DNA of 64,000 nt from Fischerella sp. CENA71. GTDB taxonomy: Bacteria > Cyanobacteriota > Cyanobacteriia > Cyanobacteriales > Nostocaceae. The stretch is taken from NCBI GenBank assembly GCA_024239075.1, contig JANBVI010000044.1:1-64000 (forward strand), written 5' to 3'. Shown piece after piece: positions 1-10,645 of the stretch (the first letter of the stretch is position 1; every line of letters starts with the position of its first letter). Below the pieces are notes generated by a model. That model had not been told where the DNA came from and ran no database searches. It saw only the letters and a program-made list of their open reading frames with translations. A program made the position numbers and the translations under genes.

Positions 1-2855
1 CTAAAACCCCGTAATTTAATTTGCTCGTCAATCCGACCCAAATATTCTAAATTGCCTTCAATATTCCATCTTGCTAAGTCACCTGTTTTATAAATTCGCT
101 CAGTTTTACCAAATAATTCAACCTCAATAAATTTTTGGCTAGTACTTTCAGGACGATTGAGATAACCTCTAGCTAAACCTATTCCTGCAACGCATAATTC
201 TCCTGGTATTCCTGGCGGTAATGGTTGATTACGTGCATCTAAAATATAAATGCGGAGATTGGCAGATGGTTTACCAATTGGTGGTTTTTTACCGTTGGGT
301 TGACAAAGAGCTGTTGCTACAATAACTGTACATTCTGTTGGCCCGTAGCAGTTATAAAAACGTCTTCCTGTTCCCCACTGGCTGACTAATTCCACCGGAC
401 AAGTCTCCCCACCAACACCTATGGATTGTAAATTGCTGAGAGTTGCCTTTGGTAATATAGCTAAAGCTGACGGAGGTAAAAAGATATGGGTAATTTCGTG
501 TTGGGTTAAAAAGTCAACTAAGCTTTGACCTGGTAATAAAGTGTCTTTATTTCCTAAATATAAACAAGCACCTGCGGATAAAGCAGTTGCAATTTCACCA
601 ATAGACAAATCGAAACTAAAAGAACCAAATTGAAGCACACGGCTATGGGGTTGCACTTGAAAGGTTTCAACCCAACCCAAGGCGAGATTAACAATTGCTT
701 TATGCTCAATCATCACACCCTTCGGTCGTCCTGTCGAACCAGAGGTGTAGATGACATAAGCTAAATTATCAGGTGTATTTTGAGGATTAGGATTATGGGT
801 TAATTCTTCAGCAAAAATTTCCTCATCTAAACAAATAACCTGGTGTTTTAGTTCAGTTAGAGGTAATTTATCTAATAAAAAACTTTGGGTTAGCAATACC
901 GATAGCCCAGAATCTTCTAACATGAACTTAATTCGTTCTGGAGGATAATTAGGGTCAATCGGTACATAAGCTCCACCTGCTTTGAGAATACCGAGTACAC
1001 CAATAATAATTTCTAAAGAACGTTCGACAGAGATACCGATTAATGCATCTGGCTCAATAGAATAATTTTGAATTAAATAATGAGCTAATTGATTAGCTTT
1101 TTGATTAAGTTCTTGATAAGTTAAACTTTTAGATTCAAAAAATACAGCAAGATTATTTGGATTTTTCCTAACTTGTTCTTCAAATAAATCAACTAAAGTT
1201 TTATTTTTAGGATAATTGGTTTGAGTTTGATTCCAGCGTTGAATTTGTAGCAGTTCGGTTGCTGTCATCAAAGGCAAAGTATGAATCGGTTGGTTCGGAT
1301 TATCAATAATTCCCTTGAGTAGAACTTCAAATTGTTCTGCCATCCGTTGGATAGTAGCTTTTTCAAAAAGGTCAGTAGCGTATTCCCAAGAACAATTTAA
1401 CTGATTGTCATATTCCATCACCATCAGGGTTAAGTCGAACTTAGCGATCGCACCCTTCACCCCCAGCCATTCAATCTCTAAACCTGGTAAACTCAAGTCT
1501 GGACTTTCGTTATTTTCCAGCGCAAACATTACCTGAAATAATGGGTTATAGCTCATACTGCGTTCTGGCTGTAACTTTTCTACCAGAACCTCAAAGGGTA
1601 CGTCCTGATGAGCGTAAGCATCTAAACAAGTTTGGCGAGTTTGTTGCAGAAACTCGATAAAACTTTGCTCGGGATTAATTTGGTTACGCAGTACTAAAGT
1701 ATTGACAAAAAAGCCAATTAACCCTTCTGTTTGACTATGGGTGCGGTTGGCAATGGGAGAACCAATACATAAATCGTCTTGGCGACTGTAACGAGATAGT
1801 AGAATATTAAAAGTAGCCAACAAGGTCATAAATAGGCTTACGCCTTGCTGTTGGCTGAAATTTTTAACGGCAGCACTTAATTCTGGCGTGAGAGAATAGA
1901 CAAAGCGATCGCCTCGATAACTTTGTTGTGCTGGACGAGGATAATCTGTAGGCAATTCCAGTAATGGCGGAGCATCACCGAGTTGATTTTTCCAGTAATT
2001 AATCTGGTTTTCTAATACTTCGCCTTGTAACCAGTTTCTTTGCCAAGCTGCATAATCGCTGTATTGAATAGGCAAGGGAGGAAAGTTTGGGTTTTGACCT
2101 TGGGTAAAGGTAGTGTAGGCTTGCCGTAACTCACGTACAAATACCCCCATTGACCAGCCATCACTGATAATGTGGTGCATATTTATGAGCAACACAGATT
2201 TTTGCTCCCTTCGGCTTCGCTCAAGATAAACCTGCAATTGCAGCAGTTTTGCTTTAAATAAAGGGCCAGTCTTTAAATCAAACAGTTCTTGAGCATGAGC
2301 ATCAATTAAATGCTGAACCGCAGGCGAGTGGGAAAGAGTTTCTTGATTCCTAGTCCCCAGTCCCCAGTCCCCAGTCGCCAATGTTAAAACTTCGATTTCG
2401 TCTAAATTACGAAGCGCAACTTGGGGTTGTTCTGCGACGGTAGGAAAATACATCCTCAGACTCTCGTGCCGATTGAGCAAATAAGCCAAACTAGAACGCA
2501 GGGCATCAATATTTAGGTTGCCGTTCAGTTGTAGAGCGATCGGCATATTATAAGTAGCTGATGGTCCTTGGAGTTGCGCTAATAGCCAGAGGCGTTGTTG
2601 AGCAAAGGAAAGCGGCTTGGGAGAGTCAGCACTTAAAGTCGGAATTTCTTCTGTAACAGCAACTTGCATCTTAGCTGCTTTCAAGAAAGCTAGAATCTCT
2701 GCTTTGTTGGCTTGAATTTCTTGCTTGAGTTCATCTGTTAGGGCATTTTTGCTAGTGCGAATCCGTAACTTATCATTTTCAGCCCAAATTTTGCAGCCCA
2801 TATTCTGCAAACGAAGCATTAAAGAAACTATTGGCTGATTTTGTATCATAGTCAT
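1..2855 (-). CDS. apnD: Anabaenopeptin synthetase ApnD-like NRPS, 5' part (TubC docking-C-A...), cut by window edge
   Basis: This is the last NRPS of the operon; 951 codons are visible and the 3' end lies outside the window. Residues 1-50 look like a TubC-type docking domain (KIWAENDKLRI, ALTDEL, KAEILAFL). A condensation domain follows, with HHIISDG near residue 228, then an adenylation domain (TSGSTGRPKGV, YKTGDLARW) that stops at the A8 motif. The PCP and thioesterase expected of a terminal anabaenopeptin module are not visible. The ATG at 2855 overlaps the apnC stop as ATGA, which suggests translational coupling. My hand-read pocket is approximately D-L-G-F-G-G-C-V-I-K, close to that of apnC module 1, so an aromatic or homo-aromatic residue is an inference. 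Two repeat-derived inserts lie in the C domain, near 2205-2235 and 2345-2390. The apnD name rests on module order. Confidence 0.88.
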   Translation of the reverse strand, partial: MTMIQNQPIVSLMLRLQNMGCKIWAENDKLRIRTSKNALTDELKQEIQANKAEILAFLKAAKMQVAVTEEIPTLSADSPKPLSFAQQRLWLLAQLQGPSATYNMPIALQLNGNLNIDALRSSLAYLLNRHESLRMYFPTVAEQPQVALRNLDEIEVLTLATGDWGLGTRNQETLSHSPAVQHLIDAHAQELFDLKTGPLFKAKLLQLQVYLERSRREQKSVLLINMHHIISDGWSMGVFVRELRQAYTTFTQGQNPNFPPLPIQYSDYAAWQRNWLQGEVLENQINYWKNQLGDAPPLLELPTDYPRPAQQSYRGDRFVYSLTPELSAAVKNFSQQQGVSLFMTLLATFNILLSRYSRQDDLCIGSPIANRTHSQTEGLIGFFVNTLVLRNQINPEQSFIEFLQQTRQTCLDAYAHQDVPFEVLVEKLQPERSMSYNPLFQVMFALENNESPDLSLPGLEIEWLGVKGAIAKFDLTLMVMEYDNQLNCSWEYATDLFEKATIQRMAEQFEVLLKGIIDNPNQPIHTLPLMTATELLQIQRWNQTQTNYPKNKTLVDLFEEQVRKNPNNLAVFFESKSLTYQELNQKANQLAHYLIQNYSIEPDALIGISVERSLEIIIGVLGILKAGGAYVPIDPNYPPERIKFMLEDSGLSVLLTQSFLLDKLPLTELKHQVICLDEEIFAEELTHNPNPQNTPDNLAYVIYTSGSTGRPKGVMIEHKAIVNLALGWVETFQVQPHSRVLQFGSFSFDLSIGEIATALSAGACLYLGNKDTLLPGQSLVDFLTQHEITHIFLPPSALAILPKATLSNLQSIGVGGETCPVELVSQWGTGRRFYNCYGPTECTVIVATALCQPNGKKPPIGKPSANLRIYILDARNQPLPPGIPGELCVAGIGLARGYLNRPESTSQKFIEVELFGKTERIYKTGDLARWNIEGNLEYLGRIDEQIKLRGF
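2345..2390. repeat. CCCCAGT heptanucleotide tandem repeat (STRR1-like) inside apnD
   Basis: Three to four CCCCAGT units in the C domain, encoding TGDWGLGT in the apnD frame. Such heptamers are known short tandemly repeated repetitive sequences of heterocystous cyanobacteria, normally intergenic. Confidence 0.75.
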
Positions 2856-5800
2856 AGTTCAATTTCCTCTTCGTCTGAGTTTAAAAGTTGCATATCTGCG
2901 CTGGCGGAATTAACCCAAATGCAGCTATCTATATAACTTGCTAATTGGCTGAAAATGGGAGAATCAAATACTTGACGTAGTGGTATTTCTATGTTGAAAA
3001 TATCGCGGATACGGTAGCACAATTGAGTAGCTAATAATGAATGTCCTCCCAAGTTGAAGAAGTTATCTTTTCGAGAAATAGATTCATATTTCAGCAGCTT
3101 TGCCCATAGTTGAGCTAGTAATTTTTCTGTCTCTGTTACAGGTAATTCAATATCTGTGGCTGCAACTGCGTTATTTGGTGCAGGTAAAGCTTTACGGTCT
3201 ACTTTACCATTCGGTGTTAATGGCAGTTTGTCTAATACAATAAAATGACTAGGAATCATATATTCGGGCAGATTTTTTGCCAGAAAATCTCGCCATTCTT
3301 CTAATATCTCTGGAGCGACTTGATTGATGCGATATTGTAACGGTTGATTGGCATAATGTTGCCAAGGTTTCAGTCGCAAATTTTCCCTTTGATTAAATCT
3401 TGGTATTGTCTCTTGTCCAGGAATATTTCTTTGCAAAACAACATCGTAATAAGCAAACCCTGTGGAACTATATTGAATAAAAGGCGTATAAGGTAAATCT
3501 CGCGTTAAAGTGCGGAATACTTCGGGTTCTATGCTTGATTTGATTTGTGAAATTGCAACTTTTAAATCTGCAACATTCCCCTCTAATTGAGGAATCTTTT
3601 CCAACAATGCCATTTCTAAAATTAGACGGGTATTCGGAATATCTTTAATTCTTAATAAGTCTGGTTGCTGAGTTGCTAAAATTTTCTCGATAGTTTCCAA
3701 ATTTAACTGTTGTTCTTGCCAATCTAAGCATTTGGGTTCTGCAAAAGGAGTAGCTGTACCATCCAAATATAAAACCACATCATAACGAAAACGGCTCATT
3801 TCCGTATGATTGTAACCTCGTTTCAATTGAATTTCTACGTGGCTAATCCGAGGAAATTTTTGTTTGATAGCGATAAATAAATCAGGGTCAATCAGTAATT
3901 CGCCTTCAGTACGGATGCTTTTTTTAATTTGTTGGCGCAAGTCTTGAATTGATAATTCATCAGAGGCGCGATAAAATTCTACTGCGGTGTGGAAAGCCTC
4001 TAATAATTTGAAATTTCGTACATCTCCTATAAATATTTTTCCTTGATGACTGACAGTTTTGATAGTCCCTTCGATTACTGATAACAAGTAATCTAAAGAA
4101 GGAAAATACTGAATTACAGAGTTTAAAATTACCAAGTCATAAGCATTTGTTTCAATACCATCAAATTGGTTGGCTGCCCTAGTTTTTAAGGTAACTTTTT
4201 CATTGAGAGACTGCTGTTTTAGATATTGTTCAATATACTGTAATCCGCCTGATGAAAAATCTGTACCTAAATAATGCTGACAATGGGGCGCAATTTTAAA
4301 CAATAACATCCCTGTTCCACAGCCGATTTCCCACACTTTTTGAGGTGCAAGTTCTAAAATTTGGTTAACAGTTGTATCCCGCCATTCTTGCATTGCCAAT
4401 GAGGGAATTGCTTCTCCGGTATAGCTATCTTTCCAACCCGCGAGATTTAGCGTTGGATCTTCGGTTGGGGTTACTTGCTGAGAGTAGCTATTATTAAAAA
4501 CTTGTTCCCACAATTCTACTTGTTCGCTTTGGCTTGTGCTGTCTGTGGCTGTGGGGACGACATAAGCAACTAGACGGCGATCGCCATCGCTTTCTTCCCG
4601 CACCAGAACAACCGCTTCCTGAATTTTGGGATGCTTGAGTAAAAATGCTTCAATTTCACCCAATTCAATACGGAAACCCCGCAATTTAACTTGATGATCG
4701 ATCCGTCCTAAGTATTGCAGATTTCCATCAGGTAGCCACCGCGCTAAATCACCAGTTTTATAAATTCGCTCAGTTTTTCCGAATAATTCTAATGTGATAA
4801 ATTTTTCGGCGGTTAAATCGGGACGATTCAAATAGCCTTGTGCTAAACCTGCGCCAGCAATACAGAGTTCCCCTGGTATTCCTGGGGGAAGGGGTTGATT
4901 GTAGTTATCTAATATATAGATGCGAGTATTGGCGATCGCCTTCCCTATACTTGGTTCATGCTGGGCATTTTTGGCAACTTTCGTAAATGTTGAGTAAGTT
5001 GTATCCTCAGAAGGGCCGTAGAGGTTATAAACTTCTTTGACAGATGTCGTTTGATATAAATCCTGTACCAAACTATTTTTTAATGGTTCGCCAGCTAAAT
5101 TAATTACTTCCACGCTGCTTGGAATAGCATTCATATTCAGCAGTTCCGCCACAGCACTCGGTACAGTATTAATCAAAGTTATCGGTACAGAATTTTTAAG
5201 TGCTTGCTCAATGTAGAGTGCATTTTCTACCACAATTACACTACCACCTTGAGTCAAGGGAACAAAAATTTCAAAAATGGAGAGGTCGAAACAAATTGAG
5301 GTTGATGCTAAGACACCTGCAAGCTGTTCTGCACTAAAGACTGAATGCGCCCATTTTACAAAGGCTACAGAGCTAGAATGTGCGATCGCAACTCCTTTCG
5401 GCCGTCCTGTAGAACCAGAAGTATAAATTACATAAGCTAAATCATGATAATTACTGTTTGATTTGAGATTTTCTGTTGGCTGTTCAGTCCATGTTTGTTC
5501 ATCCAGAAATACTATTTGAGAAGTATTATTGAGCTTTTCAAAAGGAATTTGTTTTTTCAGCGATTTGGTTGTTAGTAATACCGCAGTATTACTATCTTCG
5601 AGCATTAATTGAATGCGTTCTTGGGGATAACTTGGATCGATTGGTACATAAGCCCCACCAGCTTTGAGGATAGCAAATATCCCGATGAGCATTTCCAGGG
5701 AACGATCCATGCAAATTGCTATCAATGGGTTATTGGATAGGCTTTTAACTTGTAATAGATGATTCGCCAGTTGATTAGCTTTTTGATTGAATTCCTGATA

Positions 5801-8800
5801 ACTCAGGCTTCGATTTGCAAACACCACTGCAATCTTATCCGGCGTTTTTGCTACCTGTTCTTCAAACAGAGTCACCAGAGTATGATGCTGAGGATAATCT
5901 GTGTCTGTTTGATTCCAGATTTGCAGTTGTTGGCTTTCTGCTGGGGTGATTATAGGTAGCTGATGAATCGGCTGTTGCGGATTTTGGGTAATTGCTGTCA
6001 GCAACACTTCAAAATGTCCCGCCATGCGCTTAATTGTTGATGCCTCAAATAAATCTGTGGCATATTCCCACATACAATGTAGTTGCTCATCCCTTTCACG
6101 CAAATCCAGCAATAAATCAAACTTGGCAAATGGAAAACTTTGTTCCAAGTATTGAATATCCAGCCCTGGTAAACTCACTTTTACCCCCGCCCCTGCCGCG
6201 TTTTGCAGCACCATCATGACTTGGAATAATGGATTATGGCTGAGACTGCGTTCTGGTTGCAGTTGTTCTACCAAATATTCAAAGGGAATATCTTGATGAG
6301 CATAAGCATCTAAGCAAGTTTGGCGGGTTTGTTGCAGTAAATCAATAAATGCTTGCTCTGGCTTGACTTTGCTCCGCAATACTAAGGTATTGACAAAAAA
6401 GCCAATTAACCCTTCTGTGTAGCTATGGGTGCGGTTAGCGATCGCAGAACCGACACATAAATCATCTTGGCGGCTATAACGCGATAGTAAAATATTGAAA
6501 GCCGCCAACAGGGTCATAAATAAACTCACCCCTTGTTGTTGACTCAGGTGTTTAAGTTTCTGAGTCAGTTCTTTGCTCAAACAATATTCTTCACGCTCAC
6601 CTTGGTAACTTTGCTGCGCTGGACGAGGATAATCGGTAGGTAAATCCAACAACCGAGGCGCATCGCTGAGTTGTTGTTTCCAATAATTTTCCTGGCTTGA
6701 TAAAGTCTCACCTTGCAACCAACTGCGCTGCCAAGCTGCATAATCGCTATATTGAATCGGTAACGGTGATAAATTCGGAGTAGAACCCGCAGCATAAGCA
6801 GTATAAGCCTGTTGCCATTCCCGCTTAAACACACCCATTGACCAGCCATCGCTGATAATGTGGTGCATATTAATCAACAGGATATTTTTCTGTTGGCTCA
6901 GTTGCAGTAATTTAGCTCTGAACAAGGTATCAGTATTTAAGTTAAAGGGTTCTTGAGCATGGTTATTGGCTAACTTTTGTACAGTCTCCGCTTGCGTCTT
7001 GCGATCAAGTGCTTGTAAGTCTGCAATTTCTAATACTTCTATATCTTCGATATTTTTAACTACAACTTGCGGTTCTCCCGCCAAGGCAGGAAAATAACTG
7101 CGTAAACTTGTATGACGTTGCAGTAAATAAGTTAAACTCTGCCGTAAAGCTTCTACATTTAAGTTGCCGTCCAGTTGGAGTGCAAAAGGCATATTGTAGC
7201 TAGCAGAATTTTCTTCGGCTTCGAGTTGAGCGAGAAACCAAAGTCTTGATTGGGCAAAAGATAGAGTTTTCGGCTCATTTTCTGCTTGCGGCACAATGGG
7301 AGGTAAAGCAACAGTCGCAGATGCTTTGTCAATTTCCCGCGCTAACTCAGATAAAACGCTTTGCTCAAATACCTTACGGACGGATAATTCAACGCCAAAA
7401 CTATCACGAATACGGGCAATTAATTGAGTTGCTAACAGAGAATGTCCACCTAATTCAAAGAAGTTGTTAGAGCGTCCAACGGACTTAATTTTTAATAAAC
7501 CTTGCCATAAACTAGCCAGTAGTTCTTCTGTGGGAGTTATTGGTACTTCAAACTCACTTAAAACGTCTGTATTTGGTGCTGGTAATGCGCGGCGATCTAG
7601 TTTACCGTTAACAGTCAATGGTAACTTATCCAAAACCATAATCTGGCTTGGAATCATATAATTTGGCAAGCATTTTTTTAGATGTTCTTTAACTTCAATA
7701 TCTAAATTAGTAGATTTTTCCGCCGCCGTGATATAGGCTAATAACCTGGAATTGCTATCAGTTTCATATAAAATTACAACAGCTTCTTGAACTAATGGAT
7801 ATTGTAATAAAAATGATTCAATTTCACCAAGTTCAATTCTAAAACCCCGTAATTTAATTTGCTCGTCAATCCGACCCAAATATTCTAAATTGCCTTCAAT
7901 ATTCCATCTTGCTAAGTCACCTGTTTTATAAATTCGCTCAGTTTTACCAAATAATTCAATTTCAATAAATTTTTGGCTAGTACTTTCAGGACGATTGAGA
8001 TAACCTCTAGCTAAACCTATTCCTGCAACGCATAATTCCCCTGGTATTCCTGGCGGTAATGGTTGATTATGTGCATCTAAAATATAAGTGCGGAGATTGG
8101 CAGATGGTTTACCAATTGATGGTTTTTTGCCATTGGGTTGACAAAGTGCGATCGCCGCAGTCACAGTAGATTCTGTCGGCCCATAGCAATTGTATAAACT
8201 TTGTTCTATTCCCCACTGACTAACTAATTCAGCAGTACAAGCTTCTCCACCAACAGCGATACATTGTAAATCAGGAAAACTTGCCTTTGGTAAGACTGAT
8301 AAAGCTGAAGGCGACAAAAAGCTGTGAGTAATTTTGTGTTGGGTTAAAAAGTCAACTAAGCTTTGACCTGGTAATAAAGTGTCTTTATTTCCTAAATATA
8401 AACAAGCACCTGCGGATAAAGCAGTCGCAATTTCACCAATAGACAAATCGAAACTAAAAGAACCAAATTGAAGCACACGACTGTGGGGTTGAACTTGAAA
8501 AGTTTCAACCCAGCCCAAGGCGAGATTGACAATGGCTTTATGCTCAATCATCACACCCTTTGGTCGTCCTGTCGAACCAGAGGTGTAGATGACATAAGCT
8601 AAATTATCAGGTGTACTTTGAAGTTTCGGATTATCAATGGTTTTCCTTTGCGTCTTTGCGTCTACCCTGCGGAAAGCCGCTACCGCGTCTATACGTGAGA
8701 CATTATCTAAACAAAGAACGTGACAAAGTTTTTCTAAGTTATCTAAATGTAATTTATCTAATAGAAGACCTTGGGTTAATAATATCGATACCCCAGAATC

Positions 8801-10603
8801 TTCTAACATGAATTTAATCCGTTCCTGGGGATAATTAGGGTCAATCGGTACATAAGCTCCACCTGCTTTGAGAATACCGAGTACACCAATAATCATTTCT
8901 AAAGAACGTTCGACACAGATACCAATTAAGGTGTCTGGCTGAATTTGGTAATTGTGAATTAAATAATGAGCCAGTTGATTAGCTTTTTGATTAAGTTCTC
9001 GATAAGTTAAACTTTGAGATTCAAAAAATACAGCCTGATTATCGGGATTTTTCCTAACTTGTTCTTCAAATAAATCAACTAAAGTTTTCTCGTGGGGATA
9101 TTCTGTTTGAGTTTGATTCCAACTTTGTAATTTCTGATACTCATCCTCTGTAAGCAAAGACAAAGTATTGATTGGTTGCTTCGGGTTATCAATAATTTGC
9201 TTCAGCAGAACTTCACAATGTTCCGCCATCCGTTGGATAGTTTCAGCCTCAAACAAATCGGTTGCATATTCCCACTCTCCGGTTAAACCTTGAGGAGTTT
9301 CCCGGAAAATCAGCGACAAATCAAACAGTGTCGTGGTGTTTTCCCACTCAAAACGGGAAAGAGTTAAGCCAGGAATTTCTAGTTTCTCTGGAGTTCCACT
9401 TTGCAAGCCAAAAGCAACTTGAAATAGAGGATGATGAGAAAGCGATCGCTCTAATCCCAATTCATCAACTAGTTTCTCAAAGGGTAAATCTTGACGATCA
9501 TAAGCATCAAGATTTACTTGCTTCACCCGTTGCACTAATTCTAAGAAAGTTGGATTTCCTTGCAGGTTGGTGCGTAAAGCCAAACTATTGACAAAAAAGC
9601 CAATTAGTGGCTCTATTTCACGACGGTTGCGGTTGGCGATCGCAGAACCAACAACAATATCCTCTTGTCCACTGTAGCGCGACAATAACAGCGCAAATAC
9701 CGCAATCATTGTCATAAACAGAGTAGTTCCTGACTCTTGACTCAAACGCTTCAACTTCTGCGTTAAATCTGCATTGAGTTCCAAAAACTCACTCTGTCCC
9801 TTGAAGCTTTGCACTGATGGGCGTGGTTTATCTGTCGGTAATTCTAACAACGGCGGGACATCTGCTAATTGTTTTTGCCAGTAATTGAGTTGGGTTTGCA
9901 GTACCTCTCCCTGTAACCATTGTCTTTGCCAATGGGCGAAATCGGCATATTGTAGAGGTAATTCAGGTAAAGGAGATGATTCACCATTACAAAAAGCGGT
10001 GTAAAGAGCAAACAATTCCCGGCGGAAGATGTCCATTGACCAGCCATCGCAGACAATGTGATGGATAACCAGTAACAGTAGATGGGATTGTTCAGCTAAT
10101 TGCAACAACTTTACTCGCAGCAAAGGCGGGTTAGATAAATCAAAAGGCTGTTGTAACTCTTCTGTTGCTAACTGTCGCGCCTTGCTTAATTGGTGTTCTT
10201 TTGGGACTTGTCGCCAGTCTAGCACCTGTAACTTTAATTGTGGATGAGCATGAATCACCTGTATTGGTGACTCATCCACAATAGAGAAGCTAGTGCGTAA
10301 TACCTCATGACGTTGGATAATTTCTGTTAGAGCTTGTTCTAAAACAGCTATATTCAGAAAACCGCTAATTTGCCAGAAAAAAGGGACATTATAGACACAA
10401 TTTTCGCCTTCTAGTTGGTCGAGAAACCACAGTCGAGCTTGTGCAAAGGAGAGGGGAAGAGATTGTTCTCTTGATGTGGGTGTTATAAGTGGAGTTTTCG
10501 TGTGGTTATCTTGTCCAAATTGTTGTTGTTTTTTGAGTTTTTGTAGGACTAATTCTCGCTTTTCTGGTGAAAGATTTTCAAGACGTTTTAGTAGTTCGCT
10601 CAT
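2852..10603 (-). CDS. apnC: Anabaenopeptin synthetase ApnC-like NRPS, C-A-PCP-C-A-NMT-PCP (2583 aa)
   Basis: Two-module NRPS. Module 1 has C (HHIVCDG near 183), A (YKTGDL near 896) and PCP (FFELGGHSLLATQ near 1050). Module 2 has C (HHIISDG near 1248), A (YKTGDL near 1948), an N-methyltransferase inserted between A8 and A10 (EIGCGTGMLLFKIAP near 2098) and PCP (FFNLGGHSLLATQ near 2520). The hand-read pocket of module 2 is D-L-F-N-N-A-L-T-Y-K, an alanine-type code in cyanobacterial synthetases, so N-methyl-Ala is the likely product. Module 1 reads approximately D-L-G-F-A-G-C-V-T-K and is the expected homotyrosine/homophenylalanine position. The C-terminus is acidic (SDEEEIEL) and could be the short motif bound by the TubC domain of ApnD. 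A repeat-derived insert lies in A1 at about 8636-8700. There is no thioesterase, so the chain passes on to ApnD. Confidence 0.93.
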   Translation of the reverse strand: MSELLKRLENLSPEKRELVLQKLKKQQQFGQDNHTKTPLITPTSREQSLPLSFAQARLWFLDQLEGENCVYNVPFFWQISGFLNIAVLEQALTEIIQRHEVLRTSFSIVDESPIQVIHAHPQLKLQVLDWRQVPKEHQLSKARQLATEELQQPFDLSNPPLLRVKLLQLAEQSHLLLLVIHHIVCDGWSMDIFRRELFALYTAFCNGESSPLPELPLQYADFAHWQRQWLQGEVLQTQLNYWQKQLADVPPLLELPTDKPRPSVQSFKGQSEFLELNADLTQKLKRLSQESGTTLFMTMIAVFALLLSRYSGQEDIVVGSAIANRNRREIEPLIGFFVNSLALRTNLQGNPTFLELVQRVKQVNLDAYDRQDLPFEKLVDELGLERSLSHHPLFQVAFGLQSGTPEKLEIPGLTLSRFEWENTTTLFDLSLIFRETPQGLTGEWEYATDLFEAETIQRMAEHCEVLLKQIIDNPKQPINTLSLLTEDEYQKLQSWNQTQTEYPHEKTLVDLFEEQVRKNPDNQAVFFESQSLTYRELNQKANQLAHYLIHNYQIQPDTLIGICVERSLEMIIGVLGILKAGGAYVPIDPNYPQERIKFMLEDSGVSILLTQGLLLDKLHLDNLEKLCHVLCLDNVSRIDAVAAFRRVDAKTQRKTIDNPKLQSTPDNLAYVIYTSGSTGRPKGVMIEHKAIVNLALGWVETFQVQPHSRVLQFGSFSFDLSIGEIATALSAGACLYLGNKDTLLPGQSLVDFLTQHKITHSFLSPSALSVLPKASFPDLQCIAVGGEACTAELVSQWGIEQSLYNCYGPTESTVTAAIALCQPNGKKPSIGKPSANLRTYILDAHNQPLPPGIPGELCVAGIGLARGYLNRPESTSQKFIEIELFGKTERIYKTGDLARWNIEGNLEYLGRIDEQIKLRGFRIELGEIESFLLQYPLVQEAVVILYETDSNSRLLAYITAAEKSTNLDIEVKEHLKKCLPNYMIPSQIMVLDKLPLTVNGKLDRRALPAPNTDVLSEFEVPITPTEELLASLWQGLLKIKSVGRSNNFFELGGHSLLATQLIARIRDSFGVELSVRKVFEQSVLSELAREIDKASATVALPPIVPQAENEPKTLSFAQSRLWFLAQLEAEENSASYNMPFALQLDGNLNVEALRQSLTYLLQRHTSLRSYFPALAGEPQVVVKNIEDIEVLEIADLQALDRKTQAETVQKLANNHAQEPFNLNTDTLFRAKLLQLSQQKNILLINMHHIISDGWSMGVFKREWQQAYTAYAAGSTPNLSPLPIQYSDYAAWQRSWLQGETLSSQENYWKQQLSDAPRLLDLPTDYPRPAQQSYQGEREEYCLSKELTQKLKHLSQQQGVSLFMTLLAAFNILLSRYSRQDDLCVGSAIANRTHSYTEGLIGFFVNTLVLRSKVKPEQAFIDLLQQTRQTCLDAYAHQDIPFEYLVEQLQPERSLSHNPLFQVMMVLQNAAGAGVKVSLPGLDIQYLEQSFPFAKFDLLLDLRERDEQLHCMWEYATDLFEASTIKRMAGHFEVLLTAITQNPQQPIHQLPIITPAESQQLQIWNQTDTDYPQHHTLVTLFEEQVAKTPDKIAVVFANRSLSYQEFNQKANQLANHLLQVKSLSNNPLIAICMDRSLEMLIGIFAILKAGGAYVPIDPSYPQERIQLMLEDSNTAVLLTTKSLKKQIPFEKLNNTSQIVFLDEQTWTEQPTENLKSNSNYHDLAYVIYTSGSTGRPKGVAIAHSSSVAFVKWAHSVFSAEQLAGVLASTSICFDLSIFEIFVPLTQGGSVIVVENALYIEQALKNSVPITLINTVPSAVAELLNMNAIPSSVEVINLAGEPLKNSLVQDLYQTTSVKEVYNLYGPSEDTTYSTFTKVAKNAQHEPSIGKAIANTRIYILDNYNQPLPPGIPGELCIAGAGLAQGYLNRPDLTAEKFITLELFGKTERIYKTGDLARWLPDGNLQYLGRIDHQVKLRGFRIELGEIEAFLLKHPKIQEAVVLVREESDGDRRLVAYVVPTATDSTSQSEQVELWEQVFNNSYSQQVTPTEDPTLNLAGWKDSYTGEAIPSLAMQEWRDTTVNQILELAPQKVWEIGCGTGMLLFKIAPHCQHYLGTDFSSGGLQYIEQYLKQQSLNEKVTLKTRAANQFDGIETNAYDLVILNSVIQYFPSLDYLLSVIEGTIKTVSHQGKIFIGDVRNFKLLEAFHTAVEFYRASDELSIQDLRQQIKKSIRTEGELLIDPDLFIAIKQKFPRISHVEIQLKRGYNHTEMSRFRYDVVLYLDGTATPFAEPKCLDWQEQQLNLETIEKILATQQPDLLRIKDIPNTRLILEMALLEKIPQLEGNVADLKVAISQIKSSIEPEVFRTLTRDLPYTPFIQYSSTGFAYYDVVLQRNIPGQETIPRFNQRENLRLKPWQHYANQPLQYRINQVAPEILEEWRDFLAKNLPEYMIPSHFIVLDKLPLTPNGKVDRKALPAPNNAVAATDIELPVTETEKLLAQLWAKLLKYESISRKDNFFNLGGHSLLATQLCYRIRDIFNIEIPLRQVFDSPIFSQLASYIDSCIWVNSASADMQLLNSDEEEIEL
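8636..8702. repeat. Dispersed palindromic repeat inserted in frame in apnC A1
   Basis: GCGTCTTTGCGTCTACCCTG, CGGAAAGCCGCTACCGCGTC. It encodes about 22 extra residues (RIDAVAAFRRVDAKTQRK) between the A2 and A3 motifs, absent in the otherwise nearly identical A domain of apnD (about nt 780-850). Confidence 0.75.
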
Positions 10604-10645
10604 AAGTTATTCCTGAAAATTAGATTGACAATCGGCTCACGAGAA

